Shown here piece by piece: positions 45,201 through 52,839 of a DNA stretch of 64,000 bases. Origin of the DNA: Acidobacteriota bacterium (GTDB taxonomy: Bacteria; Acidobacteriota; Thermoanaerobaculia; Multivoradales; Multivoraceae); contig JAPPCR010000023.1 of the NCBI GenBank assembly GCA_028875725.1, positions 248,001 to 312,000 of the forward strand. Reading direction: 5' to 3'. Positions within the stretch are counted from its first letter, which is position 1. Each line of letters opens with the position of its first letter. Both the position numbers and the translations under genes were made by a program. The notes beneath the pieces were generated by a model. It was not told where the DNA came from. It ran no database searches and worked only from the letters and a program-made list of their open reading frames with translations.

Positions 45201-45637
45201 TGAAGCGGGAACTCGATCAGTCCGGGCGCATCGCGATCGCGGTCGACGGCGAGACGGTTCACCTGGAACCCGACGAAGTCGAGGTGCGGCTTGAGGAGCG
45301 GCCCGGCGTGGCCGTCCACGGCGACAGCGAGCTGCTGGTCGCCATCGACGTCGAGCTGGACGAAGAACTGATCGCCGAGGGCCTGGCGCGGGAAGTCGTG
45401 CACCGGGTCCAGAGCCGGCGGCGCGCCGCGGACCTCGACTACGCGGACCGCATCGCCGTTCACTACCGGGCCGCCGAGGACGTCGAAGCGGCGATCGACG
45501 TGCACCGCGAGTGGATCTGCGGCGAGACGCTCGCCGTCACCCTGCAGGCGGTGAACGGCGACAGCCCCGACGGCCTGGAAGAAGCGCCGATCGAAGGGCG
45601 TGCCTTCGCCCTGGCGATCGAAGTGCGGCCCCAGTGA
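42278..45637 (+). CDS. ileS: Isoleucyl-tRNA synthetase, type 2
   Basis: 1119 residues. The class I HIGH motif is HVGH in PPTANNVPHVGHVV; GGWDTHGLPVEIEVEKQLG and KMSKRLGN follow, with the CP1 editing domain between (CARCGTTLSSHEVAQ, TTTPWTLLSHAGIAVHP) and an anticodon domain. GWDTHGLPVE and a long C-terminal domain without the type-1 zinc finger place it in the eukaryote-like type 2 branch, which is usually insensitive to mupirocin. GTG start with AAGG about 8 nt upstream. It charges tRNA-Ile. pmm-like gene follows by 35 nt. Confidence 0.95.
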   Translation: MSRDPAFPPVPGGYPFPELERETLEFWRRERVFETSLESRDESGQKEFSFYEGPPTANNVPHVGHVVTRVVKDLYPRFRTMTGRRVPRKGGWDTHGLPVEIEVEKQLGFSGKQQIEDYGIEKFNSACLESVSAYERQWRRMTERVGYWLDMDGAYLTYRNAYIESEWWALAELWKKDLLYEGRKIQPYCARCGTTLSSHEVAQNYRDTEDPSIWVRFPLRPGQSIAGEFSTDRPVDIVAWTTTPWTLLSHAGIAVHPDLTYRAVEDPTDPERLLLIADGLEQPVPVLLPGDGKPTRVDLREAGTVARFSGRSLEGLLYDRPFAVEPHRSYRPAEVSDSAGFRILLADYVTLAEGTGAVHSAPLFGEDDLRSGREYGLPEFQAIDVEGRVALDSAGSAQDPATQDLIDEINGEWFKDADRAIVRALRQRGRLLHGERRGHSYPFCWRCDQPLLYYATTSWFVRTTAARDRLIEKNRQVNWHPEHVGQGRFGDWLENVVDWALSRSRYWGTPLPVWKCANCNAVDVVGSFEELFRKVGRPLPEDPYDRVCFDPHRPFIDNDFQWPCTTSGCTGTRKRVEYVIDAWFDSGAMPFAQYHYPFENEEIFRSRFPADFISEAVDQTRGWFYTLHVLGCLLFDSPAYRNCIVLGHVNDENGRKMSKRLGNVVEPMEVLAETGADALRWYFCVNNPEQPSRFSARLVREAAQTFLLPLWNALSFFVIYANLDGWRPGRAEIPFDERGSLDRWILLRLYRLVRTTTNHLQAYRTAPAARGIETFLDELTNWYIRRSRDRFWAASEDEGTGAGGAGADKESAYETLYEVLTTIRLLIAPFVPFVAEELHRRLVSSQGEGSVSCHLESWPEPPADRSDERLEAAMATVLQVARNGRSARNANGIKVRQPLRTVTLVSADPELEGLVAPYVDLLQDELNVHEVRWAADSSEYVSFDVVPHYPKCGPRFGRAMPAVRSALAARGGLELKRELDQSGRIAIAVDGETVHLEPDEVEVRLEERPGVAVHGDSELLVAIDVELDEELIAEGLAREVVHRVQSRRRAADLDYADRIAVHYRAAEDVEAAIDVHREWICGETLAVTLQAVNGDSPDGLEEAPIEGRAFALAIEVRPQ

Positions 45638-45672
45638 GCAGGAGCGGCTGAACAAGGAGCCAAAGGGACGAC

Positions 45673-47055
45673 ATGGCAGGGATCTTCAAGGCGTACGACG
45701 TGCGCGGCCTCTACCCAGGGCAGTTGAACGAGGAGCTGGCGCGGCGGATCGGCATGGCGTTCGAGCGCCTGGTCACGCTCGAGGGCGACCAGGGCGCGGC
45801 CCTGCCGCGCACCGTCGTGGTCAGCCGCGACATGCGCGACCACAGCGTGCCGCTCTCCGCCGCGCTCTGCGCCGGACTCACCTCAGCCGGTCTCGACGTA
45901 CTCGACATCGGCCTCGCCACGACGCCCATGAACTACTTCGCCACCGGCCACCTGGGCGCCGCGGGCGGCATTCAGGTCACGGCCAGCCACAACGCCGCCG
46001 AGTACAACGGCCTCAAGTTCAGCCTCGCCGGCGCCGTGCCGGTGTCCGGCGACCACGGCATCCCGATCATCGAGCGGCACGCGCTGGGCGAGGAGCCGGC
46101 GCCGGCCGCTGGCCCCGGCCGGGTCGAGACGAGAAGCATCGAGACGGAGTACGCCGAACACGTCCTCTCCTTCCTCGACCGCTCGTTCGAGGCAACCGGC
46201 GCTCCGAAGCTGCGGTTAGCCGCGGACGCCGCGAACGGCATGGGCACGATCTACCGGCCCCTGCTCGAGGCCTGCGGCGTGGAGCTGTTGCCGCTCTACT
46301 TCGAGCTCGACGGTACCTTCCCGAACCACGAAGCGAACCCGCTGCTGCCCGAGAACCTCCGCGACCTCAGCCATCTCGTCGTCAAACGGAAGGCCGACCT
46401 GGGCGTCAGCTTCGACGGCGACGGCGACCGCGCCGCCTTCGTCGACGAACGCGGCGAACCGATCGGCTCCGACCTGATCACCGCCCTGATCGCCGGCCAG
46501 ATGCTCCAGCGCGAGTCGGGCGGCGCCGTGATCCACGACATCCGCTCCTCCCGAGCGGTTCCCGAGTACATCCGCGAGCACGGCGGCACGCCACTGCCGG
46601 AACGGGTCGGCCACTCCTTCGTCAAGGCGACGATGCGGCGCACGGGCGCGATCTTCGGCGGCGAGCTCGCCGGCCACTACTACTTCCGCCAGAACTACTG
46701 CGCCGACAGCTCGATCCTGGCCGTGGTCGCGGTCCTCAACCTGCTCCGCCGCTCCGGCAGGTCCTTGTCCGAGATCACCGCACCCCTTCGCCGCTACGCC
46801 AAGAGCAGCGAGATCAACTTCGAGGTCGAGGACAAGGACGGCACGATGGAAGCCCTGGTCCAGCGCTACGCCACCGAAGGCGGCGGCGCGCTCGACCGCC
46901 TCGACGGCATCCGGATCGACTTCGACGACTGGTGGTTCAACGTCCGCCCCTCGAACACCGAACCCCTGCTGCGGCTCGTCCTGGAGGCCTCGACCCCTGA
47001 AGAACTTGCCGCCCGCCAGGCCGAACTGACGGCGCAGCTAGGCGATCCGATCTAG
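45673..47055 (+). CDS. Phosphomannomutase/phosphoglucomutase
   Basis: 460 residues of the alpha-D-phosphohexomutase family. The active-site phosphoserine is in QVTASHNAAEYNGLKF (near 105), the metal-binding loop is SFDGDGDRAAF (near 250), the sugar-binding loop GGELAGHYYFR (near 330), and the phosphate-binding loop RPSNTEPLLRL (near 420). The opening FKAYDVRGLYP matches AlgC/ManB-type enzymes. It interconverts hexose 1- and 6-phosphates for envelope sugars. It has its own ribosome site; the stop overlaps the convergent YugP gene by 4 nt. Confidence 0.93.
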   Translation: MAGIFKAYDVRGLYPGQLNEELARRIGMAFERLVTLEGDQGAALPRTVVVSRDMRDHSVPLSAALCAGLTSAGLDVLDIGLATTPMNYFATGHLGAAGGIQVTASHNAAEYNGLKFSLAGAVPVSGDHGIPIIERHALGEEPAPAAGPGRVETRSIETEYAEHVLSFLDRSFEATGAPKLRLAADAANGMGTIYRPLLEACGVELLPLYFELDGTFPNHEANPLLPENLRDLSHLVVKRKADLGVSFDGDGDRAAFVDERGEPIGSDLITALIAGQMLQRESGGAVIHDIRSSRAVPEYIREHGGTPLPERVGHSFVKATMRRTGAIFGGELAGHYYFRQNYCADSSILAVVAVLNLLRRSGRSLSEITAPLRRYAKSSEINFEVEDKDGTMEALVQRYATEGGGALDRLDGIRIDFDDWWFNVRPSNTEPLLRLVLEASTPEELAARQAELTAQLGDPI

Positions 47056-47741
47056 TCCCGCCCGCCCAGCAGCCCGGCCCGCATCAGGAAGTACAGCAGG
47101 GTCAGCAACGAGGAAACGGCCGCGGCGACGTAGGTCAGGGCGGCAGCGTTCAGCACCCGGTCCATCCCCACCCGCTCCGTCTGCAGGATCAGTCCCTGGT
47201 CCACGGCCAGGCGCTTCGCGCGCGCCGTGGCGTCGAACTCCACCGGCAACGTGACGAGCTGGAAGAGGACGACCGCCGAGAACATGACGACGCCGACCAG
47301 AAACATCCCCATCGAGCCGAGGATCAGGCCGAAGAACATGACGAAGTAGCCGATGTTGCTGCCGATGCCGGCCATCGGCACGAGAGTCGACCGCAGCCAC
47401 AGCGGCGCGTAGTTCTTGGCGTGCTGGATCGCGTGTCCGGCCTCGTGGCAGGCGATGCCGATCGCGGCCACCGAGTTCGAGCCGTACACCTGCTCGGACA
47501 GGGCGAGCTTCTTCGTCACGGGGTTGTAGTGGTCGGACAGCCGGCCACGGGTGGCGACCACCTGGACGTCTGTGATGCCGGCGTAGGCAAGCAGGCGCTG
47601 CGCCGCCTGCGCCCCGGTCATGCCGGTCACCGAGCGCACCTTGGAGTACTTCTTGAACGCCCGCTTGACCCGGAAGCTGGCCCACAGGGACAGCAGCAGG
47701 CCCGGCGCCAGAAAGACGAAGTACATGGGATCGAAGATCAT
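47052..47741 (-). CDS. YugP-type membrane zinc metallopeptidase
   Basis: 229 residues. An N-terminal membrane anchor (MYFVFLAPGLLLSLWASF) is followed by the zinc motif HEAGHAIQH (near 100) and two or three further hydrophobic segments. The sequence LSDHYNPVTKKLALSEQVYGSNSVAAIGIACHEAGH is in several short family blocks typical of YugP (peptidase M48-like, neutral zinc metallopeptidase). Likely a membrane protein-quality protease. AAGGAG precedes the ATG. Divergent from the hydrolase gene at 47906. Confidence 0.92.
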   Translation of the reverse strand: MIFDPMYFVFLAPGLLLSLWASFRVKRAFKKYSKVRSVTGMTGAQAAQRLLAYAGITDVQVVATRGRLSDHYNPVTKKLALSEQVYGSNSVAAIGIACHEAGHAIQHAKNYAPLWLRSTLVPMAGIGSNIGYFVMFFGLILGSMGMFLVGVVMFSAVVLFQLVTLPVEFDATARAKRLAVDQGLILQTERVGMDRVLNAAALTYVAAAVSSLLTLLYFLMRAGLLGGRD

Positions 47742-47905
47742 CGAACGGACTCCTTGATGCGTGTCCGGACTGAGTTACGGGCCGTGGAGGGCAGTGTTCT
47801 CGTGGCGTCCAGAGCGACCCGGCGCCGCGACAGGGCTGCGGGAAGGTCAATCCGGGACCGCGAAGAGTATATTCCGCGCTTCCCCGCGGACCTGACGCCA
47901 GACCA

Positions 47906-48547
47906 ATGCCTCCCATCACACCTCTCGAACTGAAGGGCACCGCCGGGGCGCTCCAGGCCGAACTGCTCGAGCCGGATGCGACGCCGTCCTTCGTCGCGAC
48001 GGTGGCGCATCCCCATCCGCTCTACGGCGGTGACATGGACAACCACGTCGTCGCAAGCGCCGCCAACGCCGTGGTCGAACTCGGGGGCGCAGCGCTTCGT
48101 TTCAACTTCCGGGGCACCGGCGGCAGCGAGGGACGCCACGACGCCGGCCGCGGCGAAACCGACGACCTGGCCGCCTGCGAGCAGGAGCTCCGCAGCCGCT
48201 TCCCGCGGCTGCCACGCATCGGCATCGGCTATTCCTTCGGGGCCGTCGTCACGATGGCGCGCCTGCCGCAGGCGAAGGAGGCGCAGGATCTGCCCGGCGG
48301 GCTCCTGTTGATCGCGCCGCCGCTGACGCACTACGACTTCGAGGCTGCCGCCAGCGCCTCGGTGCCCGTCGCCGTGGTCTACGGCCAGCTCGACACGTTC
48401 ACGACGGACGCGATGATCCGCCGGCTGCCGAAGCGCTGGCCCACCCTGGGTGCATGCCTGGAAGTCTCCGGCGCCGGCCACGACCTCTCCTCGCCGGATC
48501 TGGGTGCGACGATCCGGCAGGCGCTGCAGAGCCTGCTTCCCGGCTAG
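47906..48547 (+). CDS. Small alpha/beta hydrolase (serine)
   Basis: 213 residues. VAHPHPLYGGDMDNHVV near residue 32 is the signature of a bacterial dienelactone-hydrolase-like group. FNFRGTGGSEG, the nucleophile elbow GIGYSFGAVV (Ser near 111), VVYGQLDTFT for the acid and GAGHDLSS for the histidine complete the triad. Substrate unknown; cytoplasmic. TATATT at 47868-47873 may be the -10. The stop overlaps the convergent thymidine kinase gene. Confidence 0.87.
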   Translation: MPPITPLELKGTAGALQAELLEPDATPSFVATVAHPHPLYGGDMDNHVVASAANAVVELGGAALRFNFRGTGGSEGRHDAGRGETDDLAACEQELRSRFPRLPRIGIGYSFGAVVTMARLPQAKEAQDLPGGLLLIAPPLTHYDFEAAASASVPVAVVYGQLDTFTTDAMIRRLPKRWPTLGACLEVSGAGHDLSSPDLGATIRQALQSLLPG

Positions 48548-49137
48548 CTGGCTCGGACTTCGCCGATCTCCTCGGACGAGCTGTAACAACGGCGACAGCG
48601 GGCCTCGTAGGTCTCCACGTCCCCGACCAGGACCTGCTGGTCACCGCCAGCGATCCGCAGCGAGTACTGGGCGGCGGCCCCGCAGCGGACGCACACCGCG
48701 TGCATCTTGTCGACGTACTCGGCAATCGCCATCAGTTCGGGAATCGGCCCGAACGGGCGGCGCCGGAAGTCGAGGTCGAGCCCGGCGACGATCACCCGCA
48801 CGCCCAGGTCGGCCAGTTCCGTCGCCAGCCCGACCAGGCCAGCGTCGAAGAACTGAGCCTCGTCGATGCCGACGACTTCCACGCCCAGTGTCAGCTTCTC
48901 GCGCATCTCGTCGCTCGAAGCCACCGTCTCCGCGGACAGGCTCCGATTGTCCCGGGTGGTCAGCACGTCGACCTCGCCATCCCGGGTGTCCGTCACGATC
49001 CGGAACACCTGGACGCGCTGGCGGGCGATCAGCGCGCGGCGGAGCCGGCGCAGCAGTTCCTCGCTCTTGCCCGAGAACATGCCGCCGGTGATGACTTCGA
49101 TGCAGCCGCCGTCGCTGGCGCCCTGTTCCCGGATCAT
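48544..49137 (-). CDS. tdk: Thymidine kinase, type II
   Basis: 197 residues. P-loop TGGMFSGKSEELLRRL near residue 18, the Mg-binding VVGIDEAQFFD near 88 with the catalytic Glu, the GLDLDFRRRPFGP lid segment, and a zinc site made by CVRCGAAAQYS and CRRCY. It phosphorylates thymidine in the salvage pathway. Convergent with the hydrolase gene (4-nt overlap) and divergent from the A-type Fe-S carrier. Confidence 0.95.
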   Translation of the reverse strand: MIREQGASDGGCIEVITGGMFSGKSEELLRRLRRALIARQRVQVFRIVTDTRDGEVDVLTTRDNRSLSAETVASSDEMREKLTLGVEVVGIDEAQFFDAGLVGLATELADLGVRVIVAGLDLDFRRRPFGPIPELMAIAEYVDKMHAVCVRCGAAAQYSLRIAGGDQQVLVGDVETYEARCRRCYSSSEEIGEVRAS

Positions 49138-49309
49138 GCCGATGCCCCCGCGGCACGGCGAACCTGGTCGTGACTACCTCCGGCGGGCCGCGTCGAACCG
49201 TCCGAAGTCCTTGTCAACACCGTTCGATGATACCCTCGGGCACCAGAGTTGCCGCCGCGTTGCAGCCGCGCACGCGCCTCTGTCAAGGGTCTCAGGAGGC
49301 CCTCAGCCG

Positions 49310-49699
49310 ATGCCAGAGATCGACTTTCCGTCCCCACCCGCTCCCACCCCGGCGCCTTCCCAGGTGCCGGGGACACTGCACGTGACCGCCAAGGCGGTGC
49401 GGATGATCAAGCTCACCCGCGAGGACGAGGGTCTGTCTTCGGACCACGGCCTGCGAGTCGCGGTCCGGGGCGGCGGCTGCAGCGGTTTCGAGTACGCGCT
49501 CGACTTCGAGACGAACCAGCGCGAGACGGACGAGGTCTTCGAGTACGAGGGCCTGCAGGTCTACGTCGACCCGATCAGCGCCCGCTACCTCAAGGGCACG
49601 ACGATCGACTACCAGCTCGGCGTCGCGGGTACCGGGTTCAAGTTCTCGAACCCCAAGGCCGTCGGCACCTGCGGCTGCGGGTCGTCGTTCGCGGTTTAG
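49310..49699 (+). CDS. A-type iron-sulfur carrier (IscA/ErpA/HesB)
   Basis: 129 residues. A short Pro-rich lead is followed by the HesB fold: TAKAVRMIKL, RVAVRGGGCSGFEYAL with the first conserved Cys, and the C-terminal GTCGCGSSF with the other two. These three cysteines hold the cluster. It transfers Fe-S clusters to apoproteins in the cytoplasm. Start ATG 49310 has AGGAGG about 10 nt upstream. It stands alone; no isc or suf genes are adjacent. Confidence 0.92.
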   Translation: MPEIDFPSPPAPTPAPSQVPGTLHVTAKAVRMIKLTREDEGLSSDHGLRVAVRGGGCSGFEYALDFETNQRETDEVFEYEGLQVYVDPISARYLKGTTIDYQLGVAGTGFKFSNPKAVGTCGCGSSFAV

Positions 49700-50023
49700 C
49701 GGCGTCGCAGCGGAGGTCGTGACCGTCCGCCCGGTGATCGTAGGGGAGGAACTGTGCGCCCCCGCTAGTAGCACGCTCGAGGAGGGTCGTGTGGACTGGT
49801 TCGCGGTTGGCGCGGATCGCACCACGCGGGTCGGCGCTTTGATCAGGGAACGGCCGTCGGCGCTCAGTCCTTCCGAATCGGAGCGAGAGTAGTGAACATA
49901 GGGACTTGTCGCGAAGGGCAGTCAGGTGCGGACCCTTAGCGCGGCCGCGCCGAATCATGCGAGGATCTACCGCCCACAGCCAAAGCGGAACCTAGTATGG
50001 TGATGTCGCGGAAGGTAATCGAG
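49700..50023. other. Intergenic stretch, boundary of the accessory region
   Basis: No gene, tRNA or strong repeat is seen. TAGTAT at 49993-49998 could be the -10 of the collagen-like gene. From here base composition falls and the gene content becomes accessory. Confidence 0.4.
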
Positions 50024-51001
50024 ATGAACAGACAGAAGCCTGAGGGACGAGGTACTGCACTGCGAAAAAGGCTCACCGATGTCTTGAGTGCCAGGTGGTG
50101 GATCGGAATCGGTGTTTGCATCACAGCCATCGGTCTGGTGCCGCTGTTCTGTAGCGACGGTAGACAAGATCCCGAGTGGCAGCGGAAGCTGCGGACAGAT
50201 CTTGAACAACTCCCGGACGAACCCGCGAACCACTTGAGGGTCGCTCGGGGCGGCGTGCTTGAACTCGGACCGGTCGACAGGTTCCTCTTCCACAGCCTGA
50301 TACTTGAACAAGACAGCACGTTGAAGCTCACTGATGGACTTCCAGTTCAAGAACTACGCGCAGAGAGGGTTGAACTGCGTCCAGGTGCTTCCATCCAGGG
50401 CGTGGGGCGCCCTGGTCTTCCGGGCGAATCAGGTTCGCCCGGTGCTAAGGGCGGCAAGTGCACAAGAGGGCAAGATGGGACGGACGGGACCTCCGGCAAG
50501 CCAGGTGGCGATGGCCTTGACATTCGCATCGAGACGCTTGAACTAGTTCTTGATGGCTCTGTCACGATAGACACATCTGCGGGTGCCGGCGGTTCGGGTG
50601 GAGCTGGTGGGGCAGGCGGCCGTGGGGGTCGTGGCGACAGAAGCGACCTCTGCGACGGTGGCGACGGTGGCAGCGGAGGCAGTGGCGGCGACGGCGGTTC
50701 CGGCGGAAGCGCTGGCGACTTGCACATTCGTTTCGCGGAAGTCCTGCGATCCTCCGGCAAGAAGCTCAGTCCAAACGACTTGGCTCGGATGGTTGCCCAC
50801 GTTGCCCGTCTAGGGAAGGGTGGCGAGAAGGGCGAAGGTGGAGCAGGAGGGGCCGGTGGACCGGGGCAAGGTGCCAACATTCTCGGTGTCTCAGCCGATG
50901 CGGGTTCCCGCGGCAGCAACGGGGAATCGGGCGACCGCGGCAACGACGGTGACCGCGGGCGAACAACGCTTGGAGATACTCCGGCCGAGCAAGTCCCGTG
51001 A
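50024..51001 (+). CDS. Membrane-anchored collagen-like glycine-repeat protein
   Basis: About 325 residues from ATG 50024, which has AAGG 8 nt upstream; ATG 49997 is a longer alternative, but it overlaps a -10-like box. One transmembrane helix (WWIGIGVCITAIGLVPLF, about residues 26-43) is followed by a non-repetitive part and then three Gly-rich blocks: collagen-like G-x-x repeats (GRPGLPGESGSPGAKGG), a GG-rich block (SGGAGGAGGRGGRGDR) and a second collagen-like block (GSNGESGDRGNDGDRG). I know no function. Codon use is less GC-biased than in the flanking housekeeping genes. Confidence 0.68.
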   Translation: MNRQKPEGRGTALRKRLTDVLSARWWIGIGVCITAIGLVPLFCSDGRQDPEWQRKLRTDLEQLPDEPANHLRVARGGVLELGPVDRFLFHSLILEQDSTLKLTDGLPVQELRAERVELRPGASIQGVGRPGLPGESGSPGAKGGKCTRGQDGTDGTSGKPGGDGLDIRIETLELVLDGSVTIDTSAGAGGSGGAGGAGGRGGRGDRSDLCDGGDGGSGGSGGDGGSGGSAGDLHIRFAEVLRSSGKKLSPNDLARMVAHVARLGKGGEKGEGGAGGAGGPGQGANILGVSADAGSRGSNGESGDRGNDGDRGRTTLGDTPAEQVP

Positions 51002-51174
51002 CGAGTTCTGACCCGGACCACTGCTGGGACGAGCCGCAGAGCCCATACGGGCTGAAGTCGATCTCAAGCTGTTCAGTGAGCGGCCAACCACCACTACCCG
51101 GCCTGAGCTTGGCCCGGTTTCGGGGACACCAGATCCTTGGAGGAGGAGGTAGCCACGACGCCGGGCCAAGCTCA

Positions 51175-52362
51175 CTACTCACCCGGCATCCGCGGAACTC
51201 GGCGAACCGAGCGTGCCGCAACCACTGGTCTCAGCGTCCTGCCAGCCGTCCATTCCTGATAGTGGCCGGTCCTCGCGAGGCGTTTGACGGCGCTGAAGTG
51301 GATTCCCTCACCCGTAACGTTGATTCCGCCAATGGGGCGGCGGTGGCGCCCAAAGAGACGGTACGGCCATTTCATGGAGTCTCTCAGGAATCCGAACTCA
51401 TCGGGCGCGATGGCGGGGCGGCACAAGAACAGGCCGGCGTTCTGCGCCTGGAGCCATATCCAGAGTAGCGCGCGGTCCGAGAGGCCAGTCTCGGGAACGC
51501 CTCCGCCGACGTTCGCATGTACACCGGGGAACCAGAGTTGTTGAACGGTCTGCCCGTCAGCCGCCGGGCCGGTCCAGAGCGTAGGCTTGAAGTGTCGCCG
51601 GTTCTCGTCGATCGCGATGGCGTGATAGGCGTAGCGGACGTGGGCACCGAGCCTTGCATCATGGAACTGATGGCGCCGGTGAGCGCTAAACAGCACGCCG
51701 CCGGGCACACCGAGAGAACCAACCGTGTCCCAGACCCCGATAAACCAGACCTGGTGTAGCGGTTCGCGAGTTTCTGCTTCGAGGTGGCCGCGCCGTGTCG
51801 AGAACCTTCGCGCTTTCTCCTCGCGAGCCTGACCTGTCTGTCGGTAGATCCTGAGGCCCTCGCGTACTACAGGCTCGGGCTCTAGCCCAGGCCATCGCGC
51901 GGGGTTAGGAACACCGCAGAGGCCAACAAGCCCCGCCAAGCGTCGGGCTGTATAGGCACCACGGCTGAACCCGAAGAAGAAGAGACGATCCCCAGGCCGG
52001 TAGTTCTGGGCGAGCCACACGTACGCCTGCTCGACGTTCTTCAACAGGCCGGTCCCAAGGGCGCCGCCGCGCAATCGATCCAGGCGTCCAGTGCCGACGC
52101 CACGATCGTAGTAAGGAACTTGCCTAGTGGGTCCAGCTTTCCTCCTTATCGCTTGAAACGTCTTGACGACGTTTGTCGGGTGTGGCTGATCCTCTCTCTT
52201 CCAGGTGCCGTCGAAGCAGAGAACGAGATTTCGCACTTGACTCCCCTTGAACCGTCTGGTTTCGGCTAGGGCAGCAGGATAGCGGGCCGCCGTCTCGTCG
52301 TACCGTCGCTCGTTCTCACTTGACGCGGTACGCCGAAGCGACCGGGCGATGCGCTTGGTCAT
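51175..52362 (-). CDS. DUF2235 family protein (Tle1-like alpha/beta hydrolase)
   Basis: 395 residues. NLVLCFDGTWKRE opens the domain, then YYDRGVGTG, GLLKNVEQAYVWLAQNY and the nucleophile elbow FFGFSRGAYTARRLAG (Ser in GFSRG). FIGVWDTVGSLG and FPGVHANVGGG are the other conserved blocks, supplying the acid and His. The domain is shared with type VI secretion phospholipase effectors, but no secretion-system or immunity genes are nearby and there is no signal peptide, so it may be a stand-alone cytoplasmic hydrolase. Start taken at ATG 52362; GTG 52407 is possible. Confidence 0.83.
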   Translation of the reverse strand: MTKRIARSLRRTASSENERRYDETAARYPAALAETRRFKGSQVRNLVLCFDGTWKREDQPHPTNVVKTFQAIRRKAGPTRQVPYYDRGVGTGRLDRLRGGALGTGLLKNVEQAYVWLAQNYRPGDRLFFFGFSRGAYTARRLAGLVGLCGVPNPARWPGLEPEPVVREGLRIYRQTGQAREEKARRFSTRRGHLEAETREPLHQVWFIGVWDTVGSLGVPGGVLFSAHRRHQFHDARLGAHVRYAYHAIAIDENRRHFKPTLWTGPAADGQTVQQLWFPGVHANVGGGVPETGLSDRALLWIWLQAQNAGLFLCRPAIAPDEFGFLRDSMKWPYRLFGRHRRPIGGINVTGEGIHFSAVKRLARTGHYQEWTAGRTLRPVVAARSVRRVPRMPGE

Positions 52363-52438
52363 CTGCAAGCGGGCCACCGAAGTCGCGGCAAGGGAACGAG
52401 AAGGCACCGTCGGGAGAGCGCCTCACCGAGGGGTCAAC

Positions 52439-52600
52439 TTGACAACCCTCATTGAGAGCGAGGTCGCGACCGCAACGGATGTAACGGAGTACCACAACTT
52501 CCTCACGACCCTCTCCCTTGGCGTCTGGTTGCTGGGGGCTGGCATCGTCGCCTCGCTCTTAGGCTTGACTGCTGCTTGGCTCAGACGTCGGAGACGGTAA
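52439..52600 (+). CDS. Possible small membrane protein
   Basis: 53 residues from TTG 52439, which has AGGGG 6 nt upstream. One hydrophobic helix (about residues 23-46) ends in a run of five arginines (AAWLRRRRR), a stop-transfer pattern. A longer version from ATG 52349 would overlap the DUF2235 start on the other strand. Family unknown; the TTG start and short length make this uncertain. Confidence 0.35.
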   Translation: MTTLIESEVATATDVTEYHNFLTTLSLGVWLLGAGIVASLLGLTAAWLRRRRR

Positions 52601-52839
52601 CTAAAGTCGCGGGCCGTGGACCGACATCGGCCACCGGCCGCCTTCCCGGCGAAAGATGCAGACGGAGTCGTGTCTCACCACGGTCCGCCGTACGGGGAAC
52701 CCTGACAGTAGCTGTATCGCCCCGTTACTCGGTTCGACCACTCAGTCCTGCCAGAGCCGTCCTCCCGGCTACGCGGTCCGCCGGCCCAACCGACCGGCGC
52801 TTTACGGCCAACCGCGCCCCGCGTAGGCTCAAGAGCATT

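Noticed and set aside
42566-45655. A 1029-codon frame antisense to ileS, and similar long antisense frames at 9510-11255, 27167-28792 and 31315-33096
   Set aside because: They mirror well-conserved sense genes, show biased composition and match no family.
49207-49236. TTGTCA...TACCCT as a promoter for the A-type Fe-S carrier
   Set aside because: The spacing is only 14 nt, too short for a sigma-70 promoter.
51175-52362. DUF2235 protein as a type VI secretion effector
   Set aside because: No VgrG, PAAR, adaptor or immunity gene is nearby, so only the domain is claimed.
52576-52839. N-terminal extension of the FG-GAP protein
   Set aside because: The extension is arginine/serine-rich and not protein-like; the signal peptide begins at GTG 52840.
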